Shown one piece after another: positions 52,734 through 64,000 of a stretch of DNA of 64,000 bases. This DNA is from Aselliscus stoliczkanus (taxonomy: Eukaryota > Chordata > Mammalia > Chiroptera > Hipposideridae). Made by a program: the position numbers and the translations under genes. Under the pieces are notes generated by a model. The model ran no database searches and was not told the origin of the DNA. It worked only from the letters and a program-made list of their open reading frames with translations. Within the stretch, counting starts at the first letter, position 1, and the number at the start of each line of letters is the position of its first letter. The stretch spans positions 66,236,771-66,300,770 of the forward strand of contig CM066737.1 of NCBI GenBank assembly GCA_033961575.1, read 5' to 3'.

Positions 52734-53135
52734 ACAATCCTTTGTTGCTTTCAGTTTTATGTCCCACATATCAGTGAAGTCTATAGTTCTCAAGTTTCTC
52801 TGCCTTATTTCACTTCGCATAATAATCTCGAGATCCATCCATGATGTAGCAAATGACGTATTTCAAAACTGAAAGCAACAAAGGAACAAGACAAAAAAAT
52901 AAAGAAACAAACACTCATACACACAGACAATAGTTTACTGGTTACCGGAGGGTAAAGGGGGAGGGGGATGGTACATTAGGGTAAAGGGGGAAAAAATAAA
53001 TGGTGATGGAAGGAGAACTGACTGGGTGGTGAACATGCAATGTGATACATAGATGATGTATTACAGAATTATACACTAGAAACCTATGAAACTTTACTAA
53101 CCATTGTCACCCCAATAAATTTAACCTTAAAAAAA
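52734..53135. mobile_element. L1 tail with twin-priming inversion
   Basis: 52865-53135 is a plus-strand L1 3' end finishing CCCCAATAAATTTAACC and poly(A). 52739-52864 is the adjoining upstream L1 segment in reverse orientation. A perfect 20-bp inverted repeat at 52739-52758 and 52865-52884 marks the shared overlap. This is the classic product of two primers copying one L1 RNA. Confidence 0.9.
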
Positions 53136-55313
53136 GAAAGAGCCATAAAACATATCATCATCTGCCCTAATGTGTTACCTGGGTAAAGAATACTTCTCAC
53201 AATGACCTTTAAGCAAAACTTTTTCAAAGGCTCTCAAAGTTGCTGAACGCCTCTGTTTTCTAGTGGTTGGTTACATCACTCATTGGATTCCCCTATTGAA
53301 TACTTGGATTACTAACAGTACGTTGTCTCTAGAGATTTAATATCAAACAGAGATTGCCCATGTCATATAAAAACCATCACCCGTATATTTTTTTAAGGCA
53401 GAACAGTGGGCTGCCTGTCAAGTTTTCCTTTATTTGATATACTCCTTCAAGAAACTTGGAAAACAAAACAAAACAAACAAAACAATTTTCTTCTGGCATT
53501 ACTAAGTTAATACGTGCTTGCTTTAATTATAATACTTGAACTGCTTGCTACAAAGGGGAAAAATAAAAATAACTTTCAGAAATGAAAACATCAGAATTTG
53601 CCTTAAGAAGATAAACTTTAATGGAGGAAGTACAGCCCATATTTTTGGTGTTAGATTGGGTGCCCATTGTATATCTATCCACTTAGACTGACAGTTCTGA
53701 AAATTAATGAATTTGTTTAAGTCATGATGGATATCCTTCACAGACATATTACAGTGGGATGGAAAAATACTTCTTTGGACACTTGCTATAAAATTTCTCT
53801 CCCACCTCAAAAAATTGTGTATACCTAAGAGACATATATTTCTATCAATATATTGTTAGAATACTGAGGCTCATGAAAGAGAATTTAAGGCAAAATACTT
53901 TGCTCTGTTCTTATCTCCTCTCTACAGATAATACAAGAGAAGCCTGTTTCATGTGCAGAGAATCAGACAACCTGCTATAAAATCAGAGAGCAGAAATATA
54001 TTCAGCTTAAAATTCCACTTATCCTCTGTCAAGTGTTTTCTTCTATCATTTATCAATTTATTTCTTCTAAAATACCATAGATGCTCTGTATATTGAAACC
54101 ATTTTTATATACTACAGTGATGTACTACAGATGGATTCCATTTATATCATTGACTCATTCAATAACCATTTGTAAGATCAAGACATTTTTAATTTTTATT
54201 TTAAATTGTTACTGCATTTCCTTAATATTTTGAGACCCAAATTTTATTTACCTGTTTTAAAAGGCAAGGTTACTACTATGAGATGCCTATATATATTGAT
54301 TAGTGCATTCTAAATTATCATGTGAGTGCATCCTTGTTAGTGTTTTTGCTTCCTACATTTTTGCTTCCTACATTTATGCTTAATTTTCTATATATATTTT
54401 GAGGGAAAAAATGAAGATTTATGTTTTCTAATATAATTCTCATCACCACAACTCTACTTTTTTATACTGAATTCGTATAAAACAATGATCACTAATGCCA
54501 GGGTTCCAAAGAACTAAACTAACATAGGAACTGGCGTGGTGCCTCCTTTCTCTGAGCTACCATTGCAATTATGGAGAGTAGTATGGAGTTTTGTACATGT
54601 CTATACATACTAGTTCTATCTCTTCACCTAATTAAATTTGCTTAAATCATATAATGAAATTTACTTATGGATGGATCATGGGAAAGTAGAAACTAAGAGA
54701 AAATTAGAAAATGGTACTCATTGCTACTGGCTAATCCATTTCTCTCCCATAGTATGCCTGCCACCCCAGCCCTAGTTCTTTATCTTTTCTACATCTTCAC
54801 TTTACCTTACCTGCCAAAACAGAAACATCACTGTCAGCTCTCCAGTGTGATTCCATTTTTCTGGATGAGACATAAGCAGTAATTGGATACTGGAGCTAAC
54901 GTGTCAAAAGTGGCCTCTTTCCCTTGTATCCTAAAGCTAAAGCTAAAAAGGAAAGTATGAAATGAAAGCATGCCTGTCATATTTTTCAATATATTTGTCT
55001 CATAAACATAGTATTCATGTTTAATAAAGTCATATTGTATTTGAGGTACTGAGGAAGGACAGGTAGGATGGATTATCGTATGTAGAAAAACTAGAGAGAA
55101 GAAATACACTTTATTAGAAAAAAAACCTCTTATAATAATGTTTACTTGTATTGCCCATTGTGGATACCTGGGTGTTGACTTTAATAGTCAAGTATAATAT
55201 ACTGGTCCAATTATCTACATATGCACACCTAGAGTGGTTAATTCTAGACTTTAAAAAGATTAGAGAACTTGTTGTCTATGCTATGTAGTAGATATGGTTT
55301 TATTATGCATATA
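53136..55313. other. AT-rich stretch with no recognised feature
   Basis: No gene. The minus-strand open stretches at 53523-53810 and 54834-55109 have no recognisable domain and no conserved neighbour. Confidence 0.5.
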
Positions 55314-55880
55314 GAGGTTGGACAATTAAGTTCAAAAACTCATCCTAGAAAAAGTGCTACACACCTCATTGCTGAATATCACTATGATCACCTTTGTAGT
55401 ACTCCCCTTGGGAAGCTATGCACCAATGCCAGCACCTGGTCCACCCTTCAAAGCAATTTTAGAAATCTTTTTCTGGAGTGGCCATCAGAGCTGTCATTGT
55501 ATTACCATTGATGTCCTGAATGTCATCAAAATATCTTCCTTTCAATATTTCCTTTATTTTGGGGTAAAGAAAGAAGTCATTGGGGGTCAGATCAAGTGAG
55601 TAGGAAGGGTGTTCCAATACAGTTATCTGTTTACTGGCTAAGATTCCCTCACAGACAGTGCCCTGTGAGCTGGTAGATTGTCGAGATGCAAGAGCTATGA
55701 ATTGTTGGCGAAAAGTTCAGGTCATCTAACTTTTTCACGCAGCCTTTTCAGCACTTCCAAATAGTATACTTGGTTAATTATTTGTCCAGTTGGTACAAAT
55801 TCATAATGAATAATCCTTCTGATATAAAAAAAATGTTAGCAACATTGTTGCAACAAGTTTGTGAACCTAATTGTCAGAAT
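55314..55880 (-). mobile_element. Internally deleted mariner (MITE), ~567 bp
   Basis: Same structure as 30258-30825: left repeat GAGGTTGGACAATTAAG after a TA, the reverse complement of the transposase 3' half, and a jump near GTTGCAACAAGTTTGTGAAC into the opposite terminal repeat. The terminal bases on the right have diverged. Confidence 0.9.
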
Positions 55881-57350
55881 TGGTGTATGAACTACTAAAT
55901 TTATTTCATGGACTCTTCTAGCTCACCTTACTAAGAAACTAGTAATAACCAGTGTCACCAAGGGAATAGCTTCTGGATAGTTCAATATGTTCCCATGTGC
56001 ATGCCTCATGTAATTTTAGTTTCACATGGTCTGATCTTGCTGATACAGTCCTGTAGTTTGGACTATATTGCTGGAATATATTGTTGAGATACTGGCTTTG
56101 TAATTATTTTCTGTTTCTTTATAATTCATGGACATGGTCAAAGAACAGCCACTAAATACCAAACCTGCCATCATTGATGTTTATGGAGTGTTTTGCTTCC
56201 CTTTAGTCTGTTCAGCTAAATGCTATATGTGTGCTTTGTATTCTGAGAACCTATTTTCTTTATGGCAACTGTGGGGATTTTTTCTATAATAAAGGGTCAC
56301 TGTTATTGTTGCCAAGTTTAAAGCCTTATTCACTGTGAATATTCATTTTCCTTCTTAGAGTTTTCATTTTAAGTGGATATTTTATTGTGTAGAAAAACAA
56401 ACTCCAAGGCATTTATTCAGTAAACCAATTAAAGATCTCTCCTTCTATTGACCACTGTTCCCCATCATTCCCTTGCCATTATGAGCAGCAGTGACTCAAA
56501 ATTTACTAAGAAGAATCAGTTTACTCACTTCCTTCTCACTAACATAGAAATGTTAGATTTTGATTCTGGCTTTATCCTTGGCTCTACACATTTCCTATGA
56601 AAGTAACCACTGGTAGTACATGCATTTCACAATAACATGATTTGGCATTCAGGTGGGTTAAGACATATATAGAATACCTGAGAAAGTTTAATATTATACA
56701 TCCAATAATATATTCCAAACTACACAGTGTCTACTAGGAGGTATATATTTGAAAGTGGCTTCCCTATTTTACTATATGTATTCATGATCTTTGTGCATTG
56801 AATTGAATTTTTTGTTGAAGACATTCAGATCATACATCCTGATTGCATTGTTTTCGCACCGGTCCTTCTCTCAATCACAATCCCTCCAAACCCCTCAGTT
56901 TTGTTAAACTCTTCTCTTCACACCACAGTCCAGCTTCTTCTAGTATTTAGCCTCTGACAGGGTTTGTCACTGGTTTAATCTATTTCATCTGTTTTTATTG
57001 CTGGATAGCTGAATGGAGTTTCTCACCGTGCTCTGATACCTGTTTGAAATATCTCAAAATCAATCATTTCTTTTTCTTAAGATTAACTTCTTGCCAAAAT
57101 ACCTCCTGTATTTTATTGTAATAAAATATCTATTCTCCTAGACTTCATTTATTAAGTAATTATTATTATTACTATTATTATATTCTAGACATTATACTAA
57201 GTGGTTTAAAAGTACAAAATCATGAAATTCTCATGGCAGATCTTGGTAGCTGAAGGAATTTCTTTCTACTCTGTACAGATGAGAAAACTGAGACAGTGGT
57301 GTTAAACAAGTTGCTAGGTAATGACAAAGCTGGACTTTTAAAAAATCATT
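55881..57350. other. Stretch with no recognised gene
   Basis: AT-rich, with an ATT-rich patch at 57155-57185. No domain-bearing frame. Confidence 0.5.
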
Positions 57351-57354
57351 TTTA

Positions 57355-58088
57355 AAAATTATTATTATTTTTTAATAGTTTCAGGTGTACAGAACAATGT
57401 GATATTTATATATTTCATCCCTCACAAAGTGATAACCTCCCTCCCCCAATCTATTGCCTCTCTGACATCATATATAGCTGTTACAATTCCATTAACTGTG
57501 TTCCCTATGCTGCACTCCATATCCCGTGACTATATACATATATTAAATTATAGTTGACATACAATATTATTCAGCTTCAGCTTCAGGTGTACAGTGCAGT
57601 GGTCAAGCATCTACACCATCCTTGAAGTCATCTCCCTAATAAGACATGTGCCCATCTGACACCCCACAAAATATTTACAACATTACTAATTATATTCCCT
57701 GAACTGTCTTTCATATCCCTGTGACAATACTGTAGTTACCTATTTATGCTGTCTAATCCCTTCCCCTTCTCCCTCATTCCCACGCCCCTCCCAACTAGCA
57801 ACCATCAGTTTTTCCTCTATATCTCTGAGACTATTTCTGTTTACTTTGATCATTTATTCTGTTCTTTAGATTCCACATATAAGGGAGATCATATGGTATT
57901 ATTCCTTCTCCAAATGACCTATTTTCGCTTAGCATAATGTTCTCTAGGTCCATATCATTGCAAATGGTAAGAATTCATTCTTCTGTATAGCTGAGTAACA
58001 CTCCATTGTATAAATGTACCACAGTTTCGTAATCCAGACATCTACCAATGGGCACTAAGTCTTAGCTATTGTAAATTGTGCTGTAATA
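57355..58088 (-). mobile_element. L1 tail, minus strand
   Basis: Starts TTTTTTAATAGTTTCAGGTG and follows the 3'UTR blocks of 47830-48370 and 51580-51950. It ends in the L1 landmark GTGCTGTAATAAACATAGGTG. Target duplications are not resolved. Confidence 0.85.
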
Positions 58089-58490
58089 AACATAGGTGTG
58101 CAATGGAGGTATCTCAAAAAACTGGAAATGGAACTACCTTATGACCCAGAAATTCCATGTTTAGGTATCTTTCCAGAGAAACCCAAGATGCTAATTCAAA
58201 AAAATACATGCACAGCTGGAATTTTATCCTACTAATGTGATATGAGAGGCTTCAGTTTTATTTTTCACACTCTCCGAGGAATAAATTAAATAACTCATAG
58301 GGATGTAATTTGCAGCATAGGGAATATAGTCAATAATATTGTGATAGCATAGTACAGTGTCAGATGGTTGCTGGACTTATGGTAATCACTTCTTTAGGAA
58401 TATATGTGTTTAATAACTATTGTGTATACCTGAAACGAATATAATATTGTATGCTACCTAAATTTTAATAAAAATCTAAAAAAAAATAAC
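58089..58490 (+). mobile_element. L1 tail, plus strand
   Basis: TTATGACCCAGAAATTCCATG opens an L1 ORF2-end segment. It jumps near 58210 to a 3'UTR ending ACCTGAAACGAATATAATATTG and an A-rich tail. It lies head to head with the minus-strand tail before it. Confidence 0.8.
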
Positions 58491-58610
58491 TACAATTATA
58501 TCCTGAAATCTGTCATCTTAAAAGGGGAATATGTATTAAGAGAAAAAGCAGTTTTTCTTACTCTTCAATCAGGTATAGACTTGCATGTTGTGATGAACAA
58601 TAAAGATGAA

Positions 58611-58619
58611 AGAGCCAGA

Positions 58620-58709
<90 letters not shown>

Positions 58710-58722
58710 GACAGAGAGAGAA
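58611..58722. repeat. GA/GACA polypurine tract
   Basis: About 110 bases of almost pure purine on the plus strand, (GA)n with GACA variants. Such mirror-symmetric tracts can form triplex DNA. Open frames across it (RERERE or SLSLSL) are artefacts. Confidence 0.96.
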
Positions 58723-58859
58723 AAGAAATTGGCAGGGCCAGGCACCATCAAAGCCTCTCAAGGAACATCTTTCCTTGACTCTTGCAGTTTCTTGTAAAGT
58801 CAGGTGTTCCTTGGCTTGTGACAGCAAAACTCCAATCTTTGTCTCTGTCTTCACATGTA

Positions 58860-59045
58860 TGCGTGTCTGTGTCTCTTCACATCTTCTTATTAGGACACCA
58901 GTCTTACTTGATTAGGGTCCACCTTCGTGACCTCATTTTAACTCCATTACATCTGCAAAGACTCTGTTTCCAAATAAGGTCGTAGTCACAGGTACCAAGG
59001 GTTAGCATTTCAACATGTCCTTTGGGGGGATACAATTAAACTCAT
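58860..59045 (+). repeat. Old interspersed repeat, 3' part
   Basis: TATTAGGACACCAGTCTTAC, GACCTCATTTTAACTCCATT and TCCAAATAAGGTC are motifs of an ancient mammalian repeat also represented at 15081-15310. Name not assigned. Confidence 0.55.
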
Positions 59046-59079
59046 AGCATAGTGTTTTTAGAAAAGGTAAGATTTTTGT

Positions 59080-59127
59080 TATATATATATATATATAATA
59101 TATATATGATATATAATATATATATTT
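59080..59127. repeat. (TA)n microsatellite
   Basis: About 48 bases of TA-rich repeat beside the mariner-derived fragment. Confidence 0.9.
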
Positions 59128-59139
59128 TAATAAAGGAGA

Positions 59140-59300
59140 TAATATATTAAAAATGTAATACTAAATATATACCAATAATAAAAGATGAATACAAGTCAAG
59201 TTTGACTTCTGCAATTACAAGAGGTACTCAAAGTGGTTACCATCAGCATAATTTTAATAGTTTTCTTCTTTTATTAAAATGTGTATATACTTTTATGGAT
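59140..59300 (-). mobile_element. Mariner-derived fragment (GGTGCC family)
   Basis: GATGAATACAAGTCAAGTTT and TGGTTACCATCAGCATAATT match the element at 10380-10510 directly and that at 40956-41192 in reverse. The terminal repeat is partly overwritten by TA repeats. Confidence 0.7.
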
Positions 59301-59477
59301 ATATATATATATATATATTAATTTTCTATCTTCATCCATCAGAGAACACTTAGATTGCTCCTATCTCTTGGCTATTGTGAATAATGCTGCAGTGAACATA
59401 TGTGTGCAAATATCTCTTTGAGATCCTGTTTTAAATTTATTGATACATACCAAGAAATGAGATTGCTGGATAATATA

Positions 59478-59557
59478 TTGGGTTGTTGGAAAAGTCATGA
59501 CGTATTTTTCTATGATTTTTGTTGCAAAAATGCATCATGACTTTTCCAACAACCCAA
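59478..59557. mobile_element. 80-bp palindromic mariner MITE (MADE1-like)
   Basis: An almost perfect palindrome beginning TTGGGTTGTTGGAAAAGTCA and ending in its inverse, flanked by TA on each side (59476-59477 and 59558-59559). Size and design match MADE1-type elements, which consist of little more than two mariner terminal repeats. The L1 target on both sides can be joined back at TA. RNA from it would fold into one long hairpin. Confidence 0.95.
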
Positions 59558-59999
59558 TAGTAATTTTGTTTTTAATTTTTTGAGACATCTCCATACTGTA
59601 TTCCATATTGGCTGCACCATTCCCAACAACAGTGCACAAGGATTCTAATTTGTCCATGTACTCACCAGCACTTATTTCTGTTTTTACTTTTCTTTTATTT
59701 TTTGATAGTGCGCATCCTAATGGTGTAAGGTAATAGCGCATTGAGGTTTTGATTTGCATTTCCCTGATGATTAGTGTTGAAAATCTTTTCATATGCTTAT
59801 TTGCCATTTGTATATCTTCTTTGGAAAAATTTTTATTGAAGACCTTTGCCCGTGTTTTAATTGAATTATACGTTTTTGTTGTTGTTAAGTTGTGGGAGTT
59901 TTAATATATTCTGGATAGTAACCATTTATCTGATACATGGTTTGTAAATATCTTCTCCCTTCCATAGGTTGGATTTTCTCTCTATTAATAATACCTTCT

Positions 60000-60096
60000 A
60001 AGGGCCGGCTGAGTGGCGTGGTGGTTAAACGCTGGCTTGGGAAGCCAGCGACCCTGGTTCGGTCCCACATATGAGGGCCAGTGACACTGCCCTCAA

Positions 60097-60139
<43 letters not shown>

Positions 60140-60146
60140 AAAAAAT
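60000..60146 (+). mobile_element. tRNA-derived SINE type A with (AAAT)n tail
   Basis: GGGCCGGCTGAGTGG head and GTGACACTGCCCTC end. The tail has expanded into about 11 AAAT units (60096-60140). The perfect target duplication AATAATACCTTCT lies at 59987-59999 and 60147-60159. Confidence 0.97.
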
Positions 60147-62679
60147 AATAATACCTTCTGCTTTGCAGAAGTTTTTGAGTTTGATGTAAAACCATTTATC
60201 TATTTTTGCTTTTATTACCTCAACTTTTGATGTCATATCCAATAAATTATTGCCAATTTCAATGTCCTGAAGCTTTCCTTTATGTTTTCTTCTAGAAGTT
60301 CTATAATTTTAGATCTTTAATCCATTTTAAGTTAATTTTTGTATGTGGTGTAAGGTAAGAGTCCAACTTCGTTTTATGCATGTGAACATCTGGTTTTCCC
60401 AGCACCATTTGTTGAAGAAACTGTCCTTTCCAAGTGTGTAGTATTGGCATCCTTGTTGAAGATCACTTGGGTTTATCTGCTGTTTCTTTTCTGTCCCATA
60501 GGTCTAGCTATCTGTCTTAATGTTAGTACCACACCACCTTGATTATGGTTGCTTTGAAATTGGGAAATATGAGGCTTCCAACTTTGTTTCTCTTTTTAAG
60601 GATTGTTTTAGCTGTTCATGGTCCCTTGAGATTTTATATGAATTTTCAGATTTTTTTTTTCTATTACTGCAGAAGATGCCATTGGGCTTTTATAGGGAAT
60701 TCATTGAGTCTGTTGATCACTTTGGGCAGTGTGGACATTTTAACAATATTAAATCTTCTAATCCATATACAGGGTACATCTTTCCATTGATTTGTGTCTT
60801 TTTTATTTCTTTTAGCAATACTTCGTAGTTTTTGGTGTACAGATTTTCACCTCCTTGGTTAAGTTTCTTCCTAAGTATTTTCTGTTTATGATGCCACTAT
60901 AAATGGGATTGTTTTGTTAATTTCCTTTAGATTGGTTATTGTCAGTGTATAGAAATGCAACTGAATTTTGTATGTAGCAACTTTGCTGAAATCATTTATT
61001 TGCTCTAACAGTTTTATGTGGAATTTGGGGGGGTTGCACATGTAAAACTATGCCATTTGTGAACAGTGATGTTTTTACTTATTTCTTTTCAATTTGTATG
61101 TGCTTTATTTTTCTTATCTAATTGTTCCGGCTAGGACTTCAAGTACTATAATGAATAGTAGTGGTGAGAATGGGCATCTTTTCTTTTTCTTGATCTAATA
61201 GGAAAAGCTTTCAGTCTTCCACTTTTAAGATGATGTTAGCTGTAAGATTTTCATATCTGGAATTTATCATGTTGAGGTAACATCCTTCTGTTCCTTGTTT
61301 GTTTCTGTTGAATTACTTAGTTTTGAGCAGATGTTGAATTTTATCAAATGCTTTTTCTGAATCAATTGAGATGAGCATGTGTTATTTTTATTCTTATTCT
61401 GTTACTGTGATATATTATATTGATTGCTTTTCATATGTTGAACCAACATGCTCACATTCCAGTATACACGTGAATATCACTAGGTCATACTGCAATATCT
61501 TTTCCTATACTGTTGAAGTCAGTTTGCTTGTACTTCGTTGGGAATATTTGCATCCATATTCACCATGGATGTTCATCTGTAGTTTTAAATTCTTGTTATG
61601 TCTTTGTCTGCTTTTGGTATCAGGGTATTGTTAGCCTCAAAGAATGAATTTAGAACTGTTCACTTCTCTTGAATTATTTTTGCAAGATTCTGAGGAGAAT
61701 TGATATTGATTCTTCTTTAAATGTTTGGTAGAATAATCCAGTGAAGCCATCTTATTCTAGGCATTTTGGGTTGGGAGGTTTTAGATTACTGCTTCAATTT
61801 TCTTACTAGTTGTACTTGTGTTCAAATTTTTATTTTTCATGTTTTAATCTTGGTAGGTTGTATGTTTCTAGGAATTTATCCAACAAATTGGAATTTAACC
61901 AATGTATAATTTTACATAGTAGTCTCTCATAATCCTTTTTTTATTTCTGTGGCATCCAATATAATGCCCCCCTCTTTTTTTTTCTAATTTTAATTATTTA
62001 AGACTTGTTTTCTTTTCTTAGTTTGTCTAGCTGAGCGTTTTCAACTTTGTTGATTTTTACAAAAAAAAAAATTGGTTTCAGTGATTTGTTTCTATTGTTT
62101 TTCTGTTCTCTATTTTGTATCTGTTTTAATTTGTATTCATTCATTTCTTCTGCTAACTTTTGGCTTAGTTTGTCTTTTTCTCGCTCCTTGAGGTGTAAAG
62201 TTAGGTTGTCAATTTGAGGCCTTTCTTCTTGTTTAATGTGTTTATTACTATATATTTCCCTCTTAAAATTCCTTTTGCTGAACACCATAAATTTTGGTAT
62301 GCTGTGATGTGTTATTTAACTCATTTGTTGTTTAATTTCCACATATTTCTTTTTCTTCTCTGCTGTCGATTTCTAATCTCATTCCATAGCAGTTGGAGAA
62401 GATACTTGGTATTATTTTAATCTCTTTAAATTTGTTAATACTTTTTTTGTTGCCTAACATTTGGTTTATCTTGGATAATGATCCATGTGCACTTACAAAG
62501 AATGTGTATTCTTCTGTTGCTGTGTGGAGTTCTGTATATGTCTATTAGGTCCAATAGATGTATAGTGTTATCTAATTCCTCTACTCCCATATAGATCTTC
62601 TGTCTGGTTCTGTCCATATCTGAAAATTGGATATTAAAGTCTGCGGTCAATAAATTTTAATTAAAAAAAAAACAGTCTG

Positions 62680-62787
62680 GGGCCGGCCGAGTGGTGCGGT
62701 GGTTAAGAGCTGGCTTGGAACGCCAGCGACCTTGGTTCAGATCCTACATATGAGGGCCAGTGACACTGCCCTCTAAAAAAAAAAAAA
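62680..62787 (+). mobile_element. tRNA-derived SINE type A
   Basis: GGGCCGGCCGAGTGG head and a poly(A) tail, flanked by A-run plus CAGTCTG / AGTCTG. Just before it, CAATAAATTTTAATTAAAA may be an extremely truncated L1 end, since the flanking L1 text AAAGTCTGC occurs on both sides. Confidence 0.93.
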
Positions 62788-63071
62788 GTCTGCTGCCATT
62801 ATTGTGGTGCTGTCTATTTCTTCACTTCTATCAATGTTTGCTACATATATTTGGGTGTTCTTATGTTAGGTATATATATATATTTATAATTGTTTTATCT
62901 TCCTTGTTAATTGGCCTTTTTGTCATTATATAATGTCCATCTTTGTCTTGCATTATTGCTTTTGCCTTCAAGTCTATTTTGTCTAATATGAGAATGGCCA
63001 CTCCTGATCTCTTTAGGTTTCCATTTTCATAAACTGGTACTCTTTTCTATCCTTTCACTTTTTAGCCTAGT

Positions 63072-63325
63072 TGTAGAGGTTTGATCACTGTACTATATAC
63101 CTGAAGCGGAGGTTGTATATCAACTGTAATTGAATATATATAGATAGTCACGGGATGTGGATTATACTATGGAAGGGACTCAGAGGAAGAGTAATAGATA
63201 TATATGATATGGGGGGAGGAGTGGGGTGGCGAATTGGGGGAGGGGGGTTGTCACTTTGAGGGGTAAAATGTATAACTATTGCACTGTGTTGTACACCTGA
63301 AACTAATTTAAAAAAATAAATAAAT
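63072..63325 (+). mobile_element. 5'-truncated L1 tail, plus strand
   Basis: It matches the final 250 bases of the 3'UTR of the ORF1-only L1 at 33320-33575 (GTTTGATCACTGTACTATAT, a G-rich run, then TGTTGTACACCTGAAACTAA). An A-rich (AAAT)n tail follows. It is inserted in the minus-strand L1. Confidence 0.92.
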
Positions 63326-64000
63326 AAAATAGTTGGTTCTTCCAAATCTTGCAAAAAAAATAAATAAATAAATAAAATAAAGTGAATCTCTCATATACAT
63401 CATACACATCATATAGATGGATTATGTTGTTTGTTTGTTTTTTTAAATCAATTCAACCAGTATATGCCTTTTGACTTGTGAGTTCAACCATTTACATTTA
63501 AAAGGATTACTGATAGAGAAGGATTTGCTATTGCTATTTCATTAATTGTTTTATTTTTGTCTGGTAGCATTTTGTTTTTCCTTACTTCTTTTCCACACAT
63601 CTCTTTTGTCTTTTGTTGATTATTTGCAGAGATGTGCTTGGATTCCCTTCTTATTTTCCTTTCTGTATGTTCAATAGATGTTATCTTTGTGGTTATAATT
63701 GCAATTACCCAAAACATCTTAAAGTTATAACAATCTGTTTTAAACTGATAAAAATTAACTTCAATTGCATATAAAAACTCATTTTTATCTGTGTTCTACC
63801 TCCACATTTTGTTATTGATGGCATTAATTAACTCTGTTAATATTACATATCCATTGACATAGATTTATAATTTCTTTTAGGCTTTTGTTTTTTAAAATTG
63901 TCTAGAATTTGAAAGTGATTTATGCACCAGAATTATAATACTGCAGTAGTCTATTTGCCTATATATTTATAATACTACTACCAGGGAGTTATATATTTTT

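Larger units (their letters stand above)
59310..64000 (-). mobile_element. L1 LINE, minus strand, runs off the window end
   Basis: From left to right: 3' region (59310-59950), ORF2 C-terminal and reverse-transcriptase region (60150-62400), endonuclease (62435-63060), then the start of ORF2 and the ORF1-ORF2 spacer toward 64000. It holds a mariner MITE (59478), SINEs (60000 and 62680) and an L1 tail (63072). Frames are broken throughout, for example 62435-62650 (DFNIQFSDMDRTRQK, endonuclease). The 5' end lies beyond the window. Confidence 0.88.

Noticed and set aside
57355..58490. Twin-priming inversion like the one at 52734
   Set aside because: Each half has its own L1 3' end and tail, so two separate insertions meeting head to head fit better.
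58558..58854. Open frames rich in SLSLSL or RERERE
   Set aside because: They are produced by the GA-rich tract in each frame and are not proteins.

Overview
This window is mammalian non-coding DNA. I found no host protein-coding exon, no CRISPR and no bacterial signature. It is AT-rich and built almost entirely of layered transposable elements. LINE-1 (L1) sequence dominates, in fragments of several ages and both orientations. Over it lie three tRNA-derived SINE types, Tc1/mariner and hAT DNA transposons with their deleted derivatives, one probable solo ERV LTR, and many microsatellites. Fairly young mariner and hAT elements next to young L1s suggest a bat, because most other placental mammals stopped accumulating such elements long ago. 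That is inference. I do not recognise the SINE family by name and cannot place the species.

Layout. 1-4020: an older minus-strand L1 with SINEs. 4254-4930: two mariner fragments in inverted orientation. 5060-9630: AT-rich with one eroded old repeat. 9630-11000: old repeat, long CA tract, a mariner-derived element split by an L1 tail, and an hAT element with a perfect 8-bp target duplication. 12250-12760: a two-SINE block and a small TA-flanked element. 13680-15310: an old repeat split by a nearly full-length mariner. 15800-23570: L1s, including a plus and a minus L1 joined tail to tail. 23594-24027: long SINE. 25440-33835: a plus-strand L1 carrying SINE, RPL4-retrocopy, deleted-mariner and ORF1-only-L1 insertions. 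34270-37350: older L1 with two short L1 insertions. 38508-38985: second long SINE. 39973-40670: ERV LTR. 42665-44515: L1 with its middle missing. 47825-51153: second ORF1-only L1. 51570-58490: L1 tails, a twin-priming inversion and a deleted mariner. 59310-64000: minus-strand L1 carrying an 80-bp palindromic mariner MITE, SINEs and an L1 tail.

The recurring theme is non-autonomous mobility. Two L1 copies (30960-33590 and 47825-51153) keep 5'UTR, ORF1 and 3'UTR, lack reverse transcriptase, and share one deletion junction. They look like members of an ORF1-only (HAL1-like) family. Two mariner copies (30258-30825 and 55314-55880) share one internal deletion relative to the longer copy at 13831-15080. 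The only recognisable cellular gene is a dead processed copy of RPL4 at 28510-29929, inside L1 ORF2. All assignments come from reading the sequence; no database search was run.
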